From JTS-RE9 sp964649195 (GTDB lineage: Bacteria > Planctomycetota > Phycisphaerae > Phycisphaerales > Phycisphaeraceae), in contig CAZYPK010000037.1 of assembly GCA_964649195.1 (NCBI GenBank), positions 1 through 36,282 of the forward strand: a stretch of DNA of 36,282 nt. The letters are read 5' to 3'. Below the pieces are notes generated by a model. That model did not search any database and had not been told where the DNA came from. It saw only the letters and a list, made by a program, of their open reading frames with translations. Shown here piece after piece: positions 24,047-32,827 of the stretch (its first letter is position 1; each line of letters opens with the position of its first letter). The position numbers were made by a program, and so were the translations under genes.

Positions 24047-26095
24047 ATGTCCCACGACTTCGTCGAAGATGAGTTCCACGGCAAGCTCGACTGGTCCATG
24101 TGGATCAGCGTTCTCAAGCGGGCCATGCGCTACAGGCGCAACGTCCACACCCTCGCCTTCGTTTCCGTCGGGGCCGCCATCGGCGACGCCTCCTTCGCGC
24201 CGCTGACCAAGCTCGTCATCGATGAAGCCACCACGCACGGTCTGACCACCACGCTCTGGCTCTGGGTCGCCGCCTACATGGGCATGGTCAGCTTCCTCTG
24301 CTTCATCGTCTGGCTCTTCATCCACAACGCAGGCAAAATCTCCCGCTACCTCAGCCACGACATCCGCAAGGAATGCTTCGACAAACTTCAGGACCTGCCC
24401 TTTTCCTACTTCGACGCCCGGCCCGTCGGCTGGCTGATCTCGCGCATCACCAGCGACTGCGACCGCCTGGCGCAGATCATCGCCTGGGGGCTGACCGACC
24501 TGCTCTGGGGCGTCTGCATCCTCGGACTGATGACCGGGCTGATGCTCACCGTGCAGTGGCAACTGGCGTTGATCGTCATCGGCGTGGTGCTGCCGGTGGT
24601 GCTGGTGAGCCGGTGGTTCCAAAGGCAGATTCTCTTCGCCAGCCGGCAGGTGCGCAAGATGCACTCGCTGATCACCGCCTCGTACAACGAGGAGATCATG
24701 GGCATCCGCACCACGAAAACCCTCGTGCGCGAAGCGGACAACCTCAAGGAATTCAGCGGCCTCTCGCGGCAGATGTTCACCCACTCGATGCGCGGCGCCA
24801 CTCTCTCGGCCGTCTATCTGCCGCTGATCACCACCACCGGCAGCGTCGCGGTGGGCCTCGTGCTCTGGTACGGCGGCGTCAGCGCCATCGCCGGCGCCAT
24901 GACCCTGGGCACGCTCGTCATGTTCATCCACTACGCCGCCCAGTTCTTCGGCCCCATCGGACAGATGGCCAAGATCATCACCGAAATGCAGGGCGCCCAG
25001 GCCGCCGGCGAACGGGTGCTGAGCCTGCTCAACACCGTGCCGGCGATTCGGGATTCGGAGGAAGTGATCGAGCGGATGAAAAGTTTTGAGTTCCGAGTTC
25101 CGAGTTCCGAGTTCCGAGTTGAAAGGTACGGAGGGGAGGATGAAAAGTTCCGAGTTTCGAGTTCCGAGTTCCGAGTTGAAAGGCACGGAGGGGAGGAAGA
25201 GCAGGAAGACAAATCCGAAATCCGAAATCCCAAATCCGAAATGGAGAACCATAAATCCGAAATCGCTTCAACTCGGAACTCGGAACTCGAAACTCGGAAC
25301 TTCCTCGCCCCCGACGGCCTCCCCGACACGCTCACCACCATCGAGTTTCGCAACGTCTCTTTCGCTTACGCCAACGGCAAGCCGGTGCTTGCCGATTTCA
25401 ACCTCACCGTCAAGCCCGGCGAGACCATCGCCCTCGTCGGACCCACCGGCGGCGGCAAGTCCACCATCGTCTCGCTCGTCTGCCGGTTCTACGAACCCAC
25501 GCAAGGCGACATCCTTATCGACGGCATCGACTACCGCCGGCGCAGCCTCCACTGGCTGCAATCGAACCTGGGCATCGTGCTTCAGGCGCCGCACCTTTTC
25601 AGCGGCACCGTCCGCGACAACATCCGCTACGGCAAACTCGAGGCGACCGATGCGGAAGTCGAGCAGGCCGCGAAACTCGTCCACGCCCACGACTTCATCA
25701 CCCGACTCGAAAACGGCTACGACGCTCAGGTCGGCGAAGGCGGCAACCGCCTGTCCACCGGCCAGAAACAGCTCGTCTCCTTCGCCCGCGCCATCCTCGC
25801 CCAGCCTCGCGTCTTCGTCATGGATGAGGCCACCTCCTCCATCGACACCCAGGCCGAGCACCTGATCCAGAAGGGACTGGAAGCGATGCTCAAGGACCGC
25901 ATCAGCTTCGTCATCGCCCATCGCCTTTCAACCATCCGCGCCGCCGACCGCATCCTGGTGATCGAAGCCGGCCGCATCGCGGAAATGGGATCGCATCAGG
26001 AGTTGATTCAAAAACGCGGACACTATTTCAGGCTCTACACGAGCCATTCGAGAATGGAGAGGGATACGGCGTCGTTTGAAAAAGCGTACCAATAA
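24047..26095 (+). CDS. ABC exporter, fused TMD-NBD, with a 75-residue repeat-encoded linker
   Basis: A second ABC half-exporter. The membrane domain is residues ~20-340. The ATPase domain has Walker A GPTGGGKST near 465, signature LSTGQKQ near 568 (Thr instead of the usual Gly), Walker B VFVMDEATSS near 589 with catalytic Glu, and AHRLS near 624. ATG 24047 is the first in-frame start after the upstream repeat. Residues ~345-420, between the membrane and ATPase domains, are translated from an invading heptad element. They read as SSEFRV, NPKSE and TRNSELETRN repeats and are absent from normal exporters. Both flanking domains are intact, so the gene is probably functional. It may pair with the exporter at 20310. 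Confidence 0.92.
   Translation: MSHDFVEDEFHGKLDWSMWISVLKRAMRYRRNVHTLAFVSVGAAIGDASFAPLTKLVIDEATTHGLTTTLWLWVAAYMGMVSFLCFIVWLFIHNAGKISRYLSHDIRKECFDKLQDLPFSYFDARPVGWLISRITSDCDRLAQIIAWGLTDLLWGVCILGLMTGLMLTVQWQLALIVIGVVLPVVLVSRWFQRQILFASRQVRKMHSLITASYNEEIMGIRTTKTLVREADNLKEFSGLSRQMFTHSMRGATLSAVYLPLITTTGSVAVGLVLWYGGVSAIAGAMTLGTLVMFIHYAAQFFGPIGQMAKIITEMQGAQAAGERVLSLLNTVPAIRDSEEVIERMKSFEFRVPSSEFRVERYGGEDEKFRVSSSEFRVERHGGEEEQEDKSEIRNPKSEMENHKSEIASTRNSELETRNFLAPDGLPDTLTTIEFRNVSFAYANGKPVLADFNLTVKPGETIALVGPTGGGKSTIVSLVCRFYEPTQGDILIDGIDYRRRSLHWLQSNLGIVLQAPHLFSGTVRDNIRYGKLEATDAEVEQAAKLVHAHDFITRLENGYDAQVGEGGNRLSTGQKQLVSFARAILAQPRVFVMDEATSSIDTQAEHLIQKGLEAMLKDRISFVIAHRLSTIRAADRILVIEAGRIAEMGSHQELIQKRGHYFRLYTSHSRMERDTASFEKAYQ
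25081..25306 (+). repeat. Composite heptad palindrome inside the second ABC exporter gene
   Basis: Two tandem blocks, each a GTTCCGA array followed by GAAAGG(T/C)ACGGAGGGGAGGA, lead into an AATCCGA/AATCCCA array. An inverse TCGGAAC array closes the structure at 25270-25300. Outer arms can pair, with the duplicated block and the AT-richer array inside. The frame stays open throughout. The same block occurs in reverse at 28190-28285 and 29790-29850. Confidence 0.88.
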
Positions 26096-26122
26096 CAAAT
26101 CTCAAATCTCAAATCTCAAACT
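26094..26122. repeat. Short CTCAAAT heptad array
   Basis: Four units of CTCAAAT begin at the stop codon of the exporter gene and end just before the convergent Ser-rich gene. Confidence 0.7.
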
Positions 26123-26127
26123 TCCCA

Positions 26128-26562
26128 TCAAGCGATCGCGTTCATCGCCCCGCCACCCTGCCCCGCCCCGCCTGCGTAAGCCTCCTGCACCTGCGAGGTC
26201 GAGACGGTCTGTTCGATGCTGATCGATGAAGAGCTTGAGCTGATCATGAGCATCGAGGCGGCCGACTGGCTGCCCATCAGGCCGGCGAGGGCGGTGATCA
26301 TGTCGCCGCCGCTTTTGCCGCCTTCGCTCTGCTCGCCCATCAGGGCCTGGAGGATCAGGAGCGCGATGGCCATCTTGAGGGTTTCGTTGCCGGCCAGGCC
26401 GCTGTCGATGGAGCCGAGCATCGTGGAGACATTGGAACTGACCATGATCATGCTGCTCGTGCTGCTGCTGGTGGCGCCCGTGCTGCTCACACTGCCGCTG
26501 CTACTGCCACTGCCGCTGGTGTAGGCCGCGACGCTTGAACTGATGGAAGAGATGCTGCTCAT
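26128..26562 (-). CDS. Small Ser/Gly-rich protein of unknown function
   Basis: Not recognised. ATG 26562 has a good AGGAG ribosome binding site seven bases upstream, which favours it over the in-frame upstream ATG. The N-terminal ~50 residues are almost only Ser, Gly, Thr and Val. The centre has one amphipathic or hydrophobic helix (MAIALLILQALMGE). A second Ser run (SSSSSSISI) precedes a Gly-rich tail ending MNAIA. There is no classical signal peptide. The composition suggests a flexible secreted or surface protein. A flagellin gene lies 3.4 kb away on the same strand, so export through the flagellar system is conceivable but unsupported. Confidence 0.7.
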   Translation of the reverse strand: MSSISSISSSVAAYTSGSGSSSGSVSSTGATSSSTSSMIMVSSNVSTMLGSIDSGLAGNETLKMAIALLILQALMGEQSEGGKSGGDMITALAGLMGSQSAASMLMISSSSSSISIEQTVSTSQVQEAYAGGAGQGGGAMNAIA

Positions 26563-26764
26563 GGTGTGCTCCTGATCGCGGGTCCGTCTCGCCGACAGGA
26601 CCGATGCACGGCCCATGCCAGCGATCGGGCAGGCGCCGACCGCTTCAAAACAGCGAAAAACCACCGGTTTTCAAGCCGTTTTCCATCTGTAGCATCTGTG
26701 CAGCCGATGCGGGGATGTGGATGGAAAGCAACGCCGCCGGGCAAGGATGATGTGGCAAAAACGC
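26563..26764. other. Intergenic stretch without recognised feature
   Basis: Upstream region of the Ser-rich gene, which should hold its promoter. It is of average composition with no repeat unit or open frame that I can support. The repeat material begins near 26765. Confidence 0.4.
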
Positions 26765-27003
26765 AACACGCCGCGGAGCAGGGGCAGGAGCAGCGGCAGA
26801 AGCAGAAGCAGAAGATTCACAGCCGCAGCGTCCTCGCTGCGCGTCCGCCATCACCTGGGGATACACGTCTGCCTCTCCTCAATTTGCATTTTGCAATGGC
26901 CATTTTTCAATCTCTCCCTTGTGTGTCTCCCGTCCCGCAGACGCGCAGCGAGGACGCTGCGGCTATGAATCTCCTGCCCCTGCCCCTGTTCCTGCTCCTG
27001 CCC
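26765..27003. repeat. Nested palindrome with hexamer arms, REP-D pair and element E core
   Basis: The outer left arm (26775-26815) is a 6-bp array GGCAGG/AGCAGA. REP-D plus strand is at 26821-26845, and the element E core (CCATCACCTGGGGATACACG, then CTCTCCTCAA) at 26847-26882. GCAAAAT-type units follow. REP-D minus strand is at 26940-26964, and the outer right arm (CCTGCC, CTGCTC) runs from 26970 to the EamA gene end. The order is the same as at 20156 but with different arms. Confidence 0.85.
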
Positions 27004-27867
27004 CTATCCCCTGTTCCCCGACTTCTGCACCAATGCGACCATGAGGAAGATGCCGCACAGCGCGGCCACCTGAAGCGCCGACATCGCTTCGCGGTCGGCC
27101 AGGCCCAGGAGCATGGCGACGATGGGGATGATGTAGGTGACCATGCCGGCGAAGAGCGGGCCGTGGTCGTGGATCAGTTTGTAGAAGAGGATGGTGGCGA
27201 TGCCCGTGCCGATGACGCCCACCTGGAGCAACGAGAGCGCCGCAAGGGTGAAGCCGTCGTTCACCTGCACGCTCTCGGTCAGCAGGCTGACGGGCAGCAG
27301 CCCGATGGCGGCCAGCAGCAGCGACATGAACGTGAGCGGGACGGCGGGCAGATCGTGAAGATGCCTCTTGATGTAGGTGTTGACGACGGCGTAACCGACC
27401 GGCACGCCGCCGCTGAGCAGCAGGTGAAACCACGAAAGCCCCTGCACCGTGGCCCCTTCACGAAAGACGACGATGAAGCAGAACAGCCCGCCGATGACGC
27501 CGATGGTCTGCGTCCGCGTCGGATGAATCCCCAGCATGGGAATCGAGACGAGTATCGTCGAGAGCGGCACGAGGCAGACCATCATCCCCACAAACGCGCT
27601 GCTGCCTGACGCGGCGATCACCGCAGGCTGGGCGGTGAACGGGAAGATGTACGAAAGAATCGCCACGAAGCACAGGTGAGGCACATGCCGCCACCGCACC
27701 GGCCAGGGCTTTCGGCTGATCACCAGAATCATCGCCACCACCATCGCCCCCAGCGTCACCCGCCACGCACCGACACTGACGGGGCCAAACGACGCCGTGG
27801 CTTTCTTCATCAGAATGAAGTTGGAACCCCACAGCAGACAGATGATGGCGAACAACAGGTGATGCAT
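27004..27867 (-). CDS. EamA/DMT-superfamily membrane transporter
   Basis: An inner-membrane metabolite transporter of the drug/metabolite transporter superfamily, with two EamA repeats and about ten membrane helices over 287 aa. The first repeat starts at residue 1 (LLFAIICLLWGSNFILMKKA, family WGSNF motif). The second starts near 150 (HLLLSGGVPVGYAVVNTYIKR). The last helix ends near residue 280. The final residues KSGNRG and the stop codon are encoded by GGGGAACAGGGGATAG, part of the repeat arm that borders the gene. The substrate is unknown. ATG 27867 gives a full first helix; no clear ribosome binding site. Confidence 0.9.
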   Translation of the reverse strand: MHHLLFAIICLLWGSNFILMKKATASFGPVSVGAWRVTLGAMVVAMILVISRKPWPVRWRHVPHLCFVAILSYIFPFTAQPAVIAASGSSAFVGMMVCLVPLSTILVSIPMLGIHPTRTQTIGVIGGLFCFIVVFREGATVQGLSWFHLLLSGGVPVGYAVVNTYIKRHLHDLPAVPLTFMSLLLAAIGLLPVSLLTESVQVNDGFTLAALSLLQVGVIGTGIATILFYKLIHDHGPLFAGMVTYIIPIVAMLLGLADREAMSALQVAALCGIFLMVALVQKSGNRG

Positions 27868-27883
27868 GAGGCGGTAGTGTAGA

Positions 27884-28305
27884 GGGTCGAGTTCGGGATG
27901 ACAGCCCGTTGAAAAAGAGGACTGGAGCAGCAGCAGCGGCAGCGGCAGAAGGCAGGAGCAGAAGATTCACAGCCGCAGCGTCCTCGCTGCGCGTCTGCGG
28001 GACAGGAAACAGAAGACGAAGGCACGGAGGGGGAAAGAATGACCAATGACCATTGCAAAATGAAAATTGCAAAATGGCGGAACAGACAACCCATCACCTG
28101 GGGATGCACGTCTCCCTCTCCTCAATTTGCATTTTGCAATTTGCAATGGCCATTGGCCATTCTCCCCCCTTCAGCCTTCAGCCTTCAGCCTTCAGCATTC
28201 CCCTTCGTGCCTTCGTGCCTCAATGCCTTTCTCTCCCCTTGCCTTTCAACTCGGAACTCGGAACTCGAAACTCGGAACTTTTCATCCTTCCCTTCCTTAT
28301 CATGC
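27884..28305. repeat. Composite repeat block between EamA and mtnA
   Basis: In order: a stub of the family A end (GAGTTCGGGAT near 27890), a 6-bp array GGCAGC/AGCAGA (27925-27965) and REP-D at 27971-27995. A GCACGGAGGGGGAA block and an ATGACCA/GCAAAAT arm follow. The element E core is at 28074-28125, then the inverse GCAAAAT arm. CCTTCAG, CCTTCGTG and TCGGAAC arrays complete it, separated by C4-C6 runs. No open frame of its own is credible. The mtnA promoter must lie in or before this block. Confidence 0.85.
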
Positions 28306-28309
28306 CCGC

Positions 28310-29386
<1,077 letters not shown>

Positions 29387-29389
29387 TGC

Positions 29390-29640
29390 GGATGAAATCA
29401 GGAAAGCAGAAGAGCAGGAAATCAGGAAATGAAATCATGGATACGCGAGATGGGTCACGTCGCGTCGGGTGGCTGGAGTTGAGTCCGCTGCGGGTGGCTG
29501 GGGCTGAGTCCGCGAAGCCCCGGCCCAGATGCACGAAGCAAGGTGGCGCAACTGAAAACTGAAGGCTGAAGACTGAAGGCTGAATGCTGAATGCTGAAGA
29601 TTGAAGGCTGAAGGTCGCCGGGCCACCCGCCGTTGAAGAG
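29390..29640. repeat. REP-C element with expanded CTGAAGG heptads in the loop
   Basis: A short AATCAGGA-like array (29396-29432) is followed by a degenerate and a good REP-C unit (29464-29524). The loop prefix CACGAAGCAAGGTGGCGCA comes next, then about nine CTGAAGG/CTGAATG units (29552-29618) and a truncated inverse REP-C arm (CGCCGGGCCACCCG). It lies after mtnA, with no gene. Confidence 0.8.
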
Positions 29641-29944
29641 GTCAGAAGTCAGGGGACAGAGAGATTGAAAAATAGCCATTGCAAAATGCAAATTGAAAAT
29701 TGAGGAGAGGGAGACGTACACACCCAGATGATTGGTTGTCTGCTCCGCCATTTTGCAATTTTCATTTTGCAATGGCCATTGGCCATTCTCTTCCCCCCTT
29801 CGTGCCTCCGTGCCTTCGTGCCTTTCAACTCGGAACTCGGAACTTGCCTTCCCCCCTTCAGCCTTCAGCATTCAGCATTCAGCCTTCTTCTTCCCCCCTT
29901 CGTGCCTCCGTGCCTCCGTGCCTTGTGCCTTGTCTTCCCCCCAC
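29641..29944. repeat. Element E hairpin followed by a series of C6-delimited arrays
   Basis: A GGGACAG stub, a GCAAAAT arm, the element E core in reverse (29700-29750) and the inverse arm TTTTGCAA..GGCCATTGGCC. Arrays follow, each ended by TTCCCCCC: CCTTCGTG 8-mers with TCGGAAC heptads, then CCTTCAG/CATTCAG heptads, then CCTCCGTG 8-mers. It ends at the flagellin terminator. Confidence 0.85.
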
Positions 29945-29976
29945 AAAAAAAACGGCGACCCTTTCGGATCGCCGTT
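29945..29976 (-). terminator. Rho-independent terminator of the flagellin gene
   Basis: On the minus strand, AACGGCGA pairs perfectly with TCGCCGTT around a short loop containing GAAA, followed by a run of eight T. It lies about 35 bases after the flagellin stop codon. It is the clearest intrinsic terminator in the window. Confidence 0.9.
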
Positions 29977-30010
29977 GTCACTGGAAAGTCAGGGAGCGAA
30001 TCTTCCGTGA

Positions 30011-31507
30011 TTACAGCAGGCCCAGCACGCTCTGCGAGCTTTGCGTCGCCATGCCCACGGCACTGGTGGCCGCCTGCACAAGAATCTGCGAGCGGGTGAG
30101 GTGCGCCGTTTCCCTGGCGAAGTCCGTGTCGCGGATCAGGCTCTCGGCGCTGGTGGTGTTTTCCAGGGCGATGCCCAGAGCGTTGATCGCCGAGCCCACG
30201 GTGAACTTCTGGAACGCGCCGATGCGGCCGCGCAGGCTCGATATCTTGTCAATCGCCGAGGTCACGATCTTCTGGGCCTCTTCGAGGTTGCCATCGACGA
30301 GATTGGATGTCTGGCCCGAACCCAGGGCGCTGAGGTAGCCCGTGGCTTGCGTGCCCAGCTTGCGGGCGGCGACGTTGCCCAGCCCCAGGCGAACCTCGTT
30401 GCCGATGTCCACCGTCGGACCGATGTTGAACTTGGCGCCGCCGTCAGCCACGGTCAGGGCGTTGATGGTGCCCAGGGTGCGGGCCGCGGCATCGGTGAAG
30501 GTGAGCGACACATCGAGCGCATCGTTGGAAACCGATGCGGTCTTGCCCTTGCCGCGCGCGGTCACGCCGTTGATGATCGCATTGATGTCCTGGCCTTCAT
30601 CGCGGATGGCCGCGGTCACCGAGGCGAACGTGGTGGCGCCGGCGGTGCGGGCGGCGTTCTCGTTGTTGCTCGAGAGCGTGAGCACGGCCCCGGCCTGTCC
30701 GCCGGTATCGACGACATCCACCGACACGAACTCCGCCGAGCCGAACCCTTCGGTCTTAAGCACCAGCCCGGTGCCCGACACCGTGGCCGAAACGCCGGTG
30801 ATGGACTTGAAGTTGTTGATCGAAGCCGCCGCGTTCACCAGCGTGGTGCCCGAGGCAAAGCTGAACTGCCGCGAGCCCTTGGTGCCGGCGATCTCCAGCA
30901 CGAATCGGCTGTCGCCATCGGTCAGGTCAAACGCCGCCGCACCTGCGGAGACGAACAGGCCCGCGTGCTGCGCCGAAGCCGTCACCACCGTCTGCACCGC
31001 CAGCGAGGAGCCCTCGGCGATCTTCGCCCCGTTGACCTGAAAGTCCGTCACGCTCGCCGCCACGCCTTCCACCTTGAAGTCAAAGTTGCCGTTGAGCAGC
31101 TTCATGCCCTGGAAACTGGTGGTGTTGGCGATCTGATCGATCGCCCCCAGAATCGCGTCGATCTGCTGCTGATTGGCTTCCTTCTCCTCCACCGACAGGC
31201 CGCTCTCGCTGGCCGTCTGGCTCACCAGGCTCTGCACCTCGATGAGCAGGTTGCTGATCTCCTGAAGCCCGCCCTCGGCAATGTTGGCCACCTGCTCCGC
31301 ACGCTCGGCATTGCCCAGCGCGGAACTGATGCGCGTCTTCTCCGCTCGCAGCTTCTCGCTGGCGATCAGCCCCGCCGGATCATCCGAACCCCGATTGATC
31401 CGAAGACCCGTGCTCAGCCGTTCCAGCGATTTGGTCATTCCCTTGTTCTGCTGCCCAAGAATGCGCTGGGCGATCAATGAACTGACATTGTTGTTGATGC
31501 GACTCAT
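30011..31507 (-). CDS. fliC: Flagellin
   Basis: The structural subunit of the flagellar filament, exported through the flagellar type III system. The N-terminal D0/D1 region is classical (INNNVSSLIAQR, then LSTGLRINRGSDDPAGL), as is the C-terminal one (SLRGRIGAFQKF, IRDTDFARETA, ending SVLGLL). ATG 31507 is preceded by AGGAGGAG; the longer upstream frame is not used. The middle ~250 residues are a Ser/Thr/Ala-rich variable domain exposed on the filament. At 498 aa it is medium sized. A strong terminator follows. No other flagellar gene is in the window, which is usual for scattered flagellin genes. A motile life stage is implied. Confidence 0.96.
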   Translation of the reverse strand: MSRINNNVSSLIAQRILGQQNKGMTKSLERLSTGLRINRGSDDPAGLIASEKLRAEKTRISSALGNAERAEQVANIAEGGLQEISNLLIEVQSLVSQTASESGLSVEEKEANQQQIDAILGAIDQIANTTSFQGMKLLNGNFDFKVEGVAASVTDFQVNGAKIAEGSSLAVQTVVTASAQHAGLFVSAGAAAFDLTDGDSRFVLEIAGTKGSRQFSFASGTTLVNAAASINNFKSITGVSATVSGTGLVLKTEGFGSAEFVSVDVVDTGGQAGAVLTLSSNNENAARTAGATTFASVTAAIRDEGQDINAIINGVTARGKGKTASVSNDALDVSLTFTDAAARTLGTINALTVADGGAKFNIGPTVDIGNEVRLGLGNVAARKLGTQATGYLSALGSGQTSNLVDGNLEEAQKIVTSAIDKISSLRGRIGAFQKFTVGSAINALGIALENTTSAESLIRDTDFARETAHLTRSQILVQAATSAVGMATQSSQSVLGLL

Positions 31508-31859
31508 GTGTTGCGCTCCTCCTCGTCCCTTCTTGAGACGACCTTTCCATTTAGAAAATTGTGACACTGCCCTGATCCAGACTCCATCCCAACAGCGCCC
31601 AATGGTCAGTCCCGCGGTGAACCGACGACCGGCTACAGCCAAAGTTCGGATGACTTGATCGCCCGATTCAACTCTTGAACAAAACAAACAAGGAAATGAA
31701 CCCCCGCCGGCCAACACAACCGAAAAACCCCGCGAAACCCGAAGAAATTGCAAAAGCCGCGCAAACGGAATAAACGGCCCCCGCCCCCCCCCGGCCCGCC
31801 CCAGCCGCGCAGCCCGGAGCGACATGCCGCCACGATCGGATTCAGAAATGCTCCAAAAA
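31508..31859. other. Flagellin upstream region with a C9 tract
   Basis: About 350 bases without a credible gene. It includes a C9 run at 31784-31792 (G9 on the flagellin strand), some 280 bases upstream of the flagellin start, and an A/C-rich stretch at 31680-31760. The flagellin promoter must be here, but I could not match a sigma-28 site with correct spacing. Confidence 0.5.
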
Positions 31860-31946
31860 CGGTGGGGGAGGGATTCGAACCCACGGTAAGCCGAAGCCTA
31901 CTCCGGTTTTCAAGACCGGTGCAATAAACCGCTCTGCCACCCCACC
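31860..31946 (-). tRNA. tRNA-Ser (anticodon UGA)
   Basis: Reads UCA codons. Acceptor arms GGTGGGG and CCCCACC pair fully. The anticodon loop is CTTGAAA between stems CCGGT and ACCGG, with anticodon TGA (31910-31912 on the plus strand). The variable arm is long (AGTAGGCTTCGGCTTACC), as expected for serine. The T loop is TTCGAAT; one T-stem pair is a T-T mismatch. The discriminator base is G and CCA is not encoded. A T5 run follows directly. Confidence 0.96.
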
Positions 31947-32020
31947 AGGGGTTGTGTCTGCGAATGATATGAAGCCAGTCGGTGAAAGGCCAGCGGAGGG
32001 GAGGGGGACAGGAGAGTCAT

Positions 32021-32252
32021 AGCCGCAGCGTCCTCGCTGCGCGTCTGAGACTCATAGCCGCAGCGTCCTCGCTGCGCGTCTGAGACTCATAGCCGCAGCG
32101 TCCTCGCTGCGCGTCTGCGGGACGGGGCAATTGGTTATTATTTATTTGTTATTGCTTATTTCTTATTGAAGGCAGACGCGCAGCGAGGACGCTGCGGCTG
32201 TGAGTCTCCTGTCCCCTGTCCCCTGTCTCCTGTCCCCTGTCTCCTGTCCCCT
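32021..32252. repeat. Three direct REP-D units (35-bp period), AT-rich centre, inverse REP-D, heptads
   Basis: REP-D units on the plus strand begin at 32021, 32056 and 32091, with identical 10-base spacers TGAGACTCAT. An AT-rich centre follows (32128-32168, TTATTATTTATTTG type), then REP-D on the minus strand at 32175-32199, then CCTGTCC/CCTGTCT heptads to 32252. Each REP-D folds as CGCAGCG, loop TCCT, CGCTGCG. The heptads end on the stop codon of the YcfL-like gene. Confidence 0.88.
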
Positions 32253-32676
32253 ACCTGGCGGTGCGGACTTCGAGGCGGAAATCGACGGCGTTGACATCCA
32301 GGGCGGCGCCGTTGAGGAACTCCTGCACCCGGGCGGGCAACCGCTTGTATTGGAAGCCCATTTCGGGCTGCAAGACGCGGCCGTTCTGGTCAAAGAAGCG
32401 GAAGCGATACTGGGTGTTCACCGCCTGGTCTTCGCTGAGGACTCGCACGGGGACGGAAACGCTCATCGGGCGGTCCGGGCCGCCTTGGACGTTGGGGCGG
32501 CTGAAGGCGAGGTAGGGCGCCAGGCCGCTGGTGACGACGATCTGCGGATAATCCTCGATGGGCAGCAGGTCGCCCAGGCCGGCATCGGGCGCCATCACCG
32601 GATCGCTCTGGCAACCGGCGAGCAAGGCGGCGGTGAGGGTAAAGGCGAACATGGTGCGGAACATTTTTTTGAACAT
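32251..32676 (-). CDS. YcfL-like (DUF1425) lipoprotein
   Basis: A small exported lipoprotein related to E. coli YcfL, encoded next to lpoB in enterobacteria. ATG 32676 has a GAGGAG ribosome binding site and opens a lipoprotein signal peptide with lipobox LLAGC (Cys22). The body has the family strand pattern, notably TQYRFRFFDQNGRVL and the final beta strand VDFRLEVR. At 141 aa it is family length. It is the last gene of a minus-strand group with a COG3014-like lipoprotein and two LpoB-like lipoproteins. Its biochemical role is not known. Confidence 0.85.
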   Translation of the reverse strand: MFKKMFRTMFAFTLTAALLAGCQSDPVMAPDAGLGDLLPIEDYPQIVVTSGLAPYLAFSRPNVQGGPDRPMSVSVPVRVLSEDQAVNTQYRFRFFDQNGRVLQPEMGFQYKRLPARVQEFLNGAALDVNAVDFRLEVRTAR

Positions 32677-32744
32677 GGCGAATCTCCTCAGAAGCGTGGG
32701 GTTGGCGTGGGGTGGTTGATTGTAGGGATGCGATGAGGTCAACG

Positions 32745-32826
32745 GGGAGTGGGGATTTCGGATTTCGGATTTGAAATTTGGGATTTGAAATTTGAAATTT
32801 GAGATTTGAGATTTGAGATTGGTGAT
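32745..32826. repeat. Heptad array, GGATTTC to AGATTTG series
   Basis: Units change gradually along the array: GGATTTC, then AATTTGA/GGATTTG, then GAGATTT. This gives about ten 7-bp steps. It fills the gap between the COG3014-like and YcfL-like genes. Confidence 0.75.
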
Positions 32827-32827
32827 T

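Noticed and set aside
31640..31680. Sigma-28 promoter for flagellin
   Set aside because: The closest match has a TCAA and a GGCGATCA box on the minus strand, but with spacing several bases too short.
32021..32115. Possible CRISPR array (regular 35-bp spacing)
   Set aside because: The spacers are 10 bases and identical, each unit is a short hairpin, and no cas gene is present.
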